Of a stretch of DNA of 7,049 nt, positions 5,933-7,049 are shown in pieces (position 1 is the stretch's first letter; each line of letters opens with the position of its first letter). The DNA is from Roseiflexaceae bacterium (GTDB taxonomy: Bacteria; Chloroflexota; Chloroflexia; Chloroflexales; Roseiflexaceae): the NCBI GenBank assembly GCA_014381165.1, contig JACMIM010000081.1, positions 1 to 7,049 on the forward strand, given 5' to 3'. The notes beneath the pieces were generated by a model. The model had not been told where the DNA came from, ran no database searches, and was given only the letters and a program-made list of their open reading frames with translations. Position numbers and translations under genes: made by a program.

Positions 5933-6904
5933 ATGGATTCTCTGCTCAACACGGCCCCATGTGGCTTTCTGACATTCGCCGACGACGGTACCATCCTCGA
6001 GACCAACGATACATTGCAAACCATGCTTGGGCATGAGCGCGACGCAATGCAAGGGCAGCAGGTTGCCGGATTAATCGCAGCCGGCGGCAGTGTGTTCTGT
6101 CACACGTATCTGTTTCCGTTGCTAAAGTTGGTCGGCCAGGTTCAGGAGATGTACCTCACACTGCGGACGCTGAGTGGTGCGCCGCTGCCAGTGCTCTTGA
6201 ACGCAGTGCGCCGTGAGCGCCACGGTAGCATGGAAACAGACTGTGTGTTCGTGCCAATCCATCAGCGCAGTCGCTACGAGGATGAAATCCTTGAGGCCAA
6301 AAAGCAGGCTGAGATGGCGACGCAGGCCGCAGCACAGGCTATCTCGGCGCTTGAGCAAGCGCGTGCGGCACTAGAACTCAAGCAGCAGGAGCGGGAACAG
6401 CTGATTGCCGAACTCCAGCAGGCCTTGGCCGATGTGACGACACTACGCGGCCTTATTCCAATTTGCTCGATATGTAAGAATATCTGCGATGATCAAGGCT
6501 ATTGGAACAAGCTCGAAAACTATCTTCAGTCGCATACCAATGCGGAGTTCAGCCACAGCATCTGCCCGCCATGTAGCCAAAAGTACTATCCAGAACTACT
6601 GGAAACTACAGCGCTGCCCCCGTATGATCAACATATACCAGTGCTTACCAGCCTCCGAAAACTCTCGCAACATACCAAAAGTGTTCCAGCCATTATCTGG
6701 GCGTGGGCGCAGCGGCAAGGCCATACGCCGCACGACCTATTCGCCTATCTCGGTGGCGATTTGCCAACCCTAGAGCGAATGGTGCATGTGCGTGTGCCGC
6801 CCCCCGGCGAGGACTGGGCTGGCAATGTCGAGATTATCGCGGTGACGTTTCAGCTCGATATCGCTGCGCTTCAAACCATCCTGCGCGATCCAGGTGGCAC
6901 ATGA
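5933..6904 (+). CDS. RsbP-type PAS domain protein with coiled coil, CxxC/CPxC motif and C-terminal helical domain
   Basis: A 323-residue cytoplasmic protein with no membrane segment. Residues 1-115 are a PAS domain closely resembling that of RsbP (APCGFL at 8-13, FPLLKL at 61-66, EMYLTLRT at 72-79, PVLLNA at 85-90). Residues 116-172 are a heptad-like, Ala/Gln/Glu-rich coiled coil. Residues 173-222 hold ICSICKNIC and FSHSICPPC (Cys178, 181, 185, 211, 214), a module found after PAS or receiver domains in many sensors (GLLPICxxCKxIRDDxGYW type) that probably binds a metal. Residues 248-319 are helical and resemble an uncharacterised domain in other bacterial proteins, by memory of its 'LFAYLG...LERM...I..TFQLD...L..IL' pattern. 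There is no PP2C, kinase or GGDEF domain. It is co-oriented with and 24 bases after the rsbQ-like gene, with only a weak GGA before the ATG. Its middle is lower in GC than its neighbours. It is presumably the RsbQ partner; output unknown. Confidence 0.88.
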   Translation: MDSLLNTAPCGFLTFADDGTILETNDTLQTMLGHERDAMQGQQVAGLIAAGGSVFCHTYLFPLLKLVGQVQEMYLTLRTLSGAPLPVLLNAVRRERHGSMETDCVFVPIHQRSRYEDEILEAKKQAEMATQAAAQAISALEQARAALELKQQEREQLIAELQQALADVTTLRGLIPICSICKNICDDQGYWNKLENYLQSHTNAEFSHSICPPCSQKYYPELLETTALPPYDQHIPVLTSLRKLSQHTKSVPAIIWAWAQRQGHTPHDLFAYLGGDLPTLERMVHVRVPPPGEDWAGNVEIIAVTFQLDIAALQTILRDPGGT

Positions 6905-6934
6905 AAAGACGCCCCTAGACAGTGTCTGGGGGCG
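6904..6934 (-). terminator. Intrinsic terminator of the tRNA-Ser gene, abutting the PAS gene end
   Basis: CGCCCCTAGAC (6910-6920) and GTCTGGGGGCG (6924-6934) form an 11-bp stem with one G-U or A-C-type non-Watson-Crick pair and a three-base loop. On the minus strand the stem is followed by TCTTTT (6904-6909), the classic layout of a Rho-independent terminator for the tRNA, whose 3' end is ten bases upstream. On the plus strand the same hairpin follows the PAS stop codon by five bases but has no T-run after it, so it would act there mainly as an RNA 3' stabiliser or weak terminator. Confidence 0.75.
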
Positions 6935-6944
6935 CGGCGCATTC

Positions 6945-7034
6945 TGGCGGGGAGGGAGGGATTCGAACCCTCGATCAGGTTACCCCGATAGCGGTTTAGC
7001 AAACCACCGCACTAGGCCTCTATGCGACCTCCCC
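6945..7034 (-). tRNA. tRNA-Ser(GCU), reads AGC and AGU codons
   Basis: A complete class II cloverleaf. The acceptor stem GGGGAGG (7028-7034) pairs with CCTCCCC (6949-6955). The D stem is GCA/TGC. The anticodon stem GTGGT/ACCGC encloses the loop TTGCTAA, with anticodon GCU at 6998-7000. There is a long variable arm, and a T arm GAGGG-TTCGAAT-CCCTC. Discriminator base G73 (6948), the long variable arm and the anticodon agree with serine. The 3' CCA is encoded (6945-6947). The promoter lies mostly beyond the right edge of the window. Confidence 0.97.
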
Positions 7035-7049
7035 GTGAGCAGACTATTC

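Overview
The window is GC-rich (about 70% in the large left-hand gene, sampled by eye, but near 42-52% in parts of the last gene). It carries a STAND-type ATPase with solenoid repeats, a Crp/Fnr regulator, an MFS permease, an RsbQ/PAS pair and a tRNA gene. STAND proteins with TPR-like repeats, dispersed 'CCACGAAGACACGAAG' repeats and high GC fit a filamentous Chloroflexota-type genome (Roseiflexus/Kouleothrix-like). That taxonomic guess rests on general resemblance only; there is no rRNA or other marker here.

Layout. Positions 1-3383, minus strand: a likely two-gene operon. A Crp/Fnr regulator (2685-3383) with a plausible promoter is followed after 33 bases by a very large STAND/NACHT-like protein (2651 to beyond position 1; at least 883 codons). 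Its Walker A lysine is replaced by alanine. Positions 3384-3650: an intergenic region holding the crp promoter and a nested inverted-repeat element that abuts the stop codon of the next gene. Positions 3651-4946, minus strand: a 12-TM-type MFS permease. Positions 4947-5066: a divergent control region with a perfect 17-bp dyad next to an extended -10 promoter facing right. Positions 5067-5909, plus strand: an RsbQ-type alpha/beta hydrolase interrupted by an in-frame amber codon at 5184-5186. Positions 5933-6904, plus strand: a protein with an RsbP-type PAS domain, a coiled coil, a CxxC/CPxC putative zinc motif and a C-terminal helical domain, but no PP2C phosphatase. Positions 6904-6934: a hairpin terminator shared by converging transcripts. 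Positions 6945-7034, minus strand: tRNA-Ser(GCU) with encoded CCA.

How the genes may work together. The clearest system is the RsbQ/PAS pair. In Bacillus subtilis the hydrolase RsbQ is needed for the PAS-PP2C phosphatase RsbP to activate sigma-B under energy stress. Here the same kind of hydrolase sits 24 bases upstream of a protein with the same kind of PAS domain, but the phosphatase output is replaced by a cysteine-rich module and a helical domain. This suggests a rewired ligand-sensing module. The amber codon, at a position equivalent to RsbQ Gln31, means the hydrolase may be inactivated in this strain, or the base call may be wrong. The Crp-STAND unit on the other strand looks like a separate signalling operon, and the MFS pump has no visible substrate clue.
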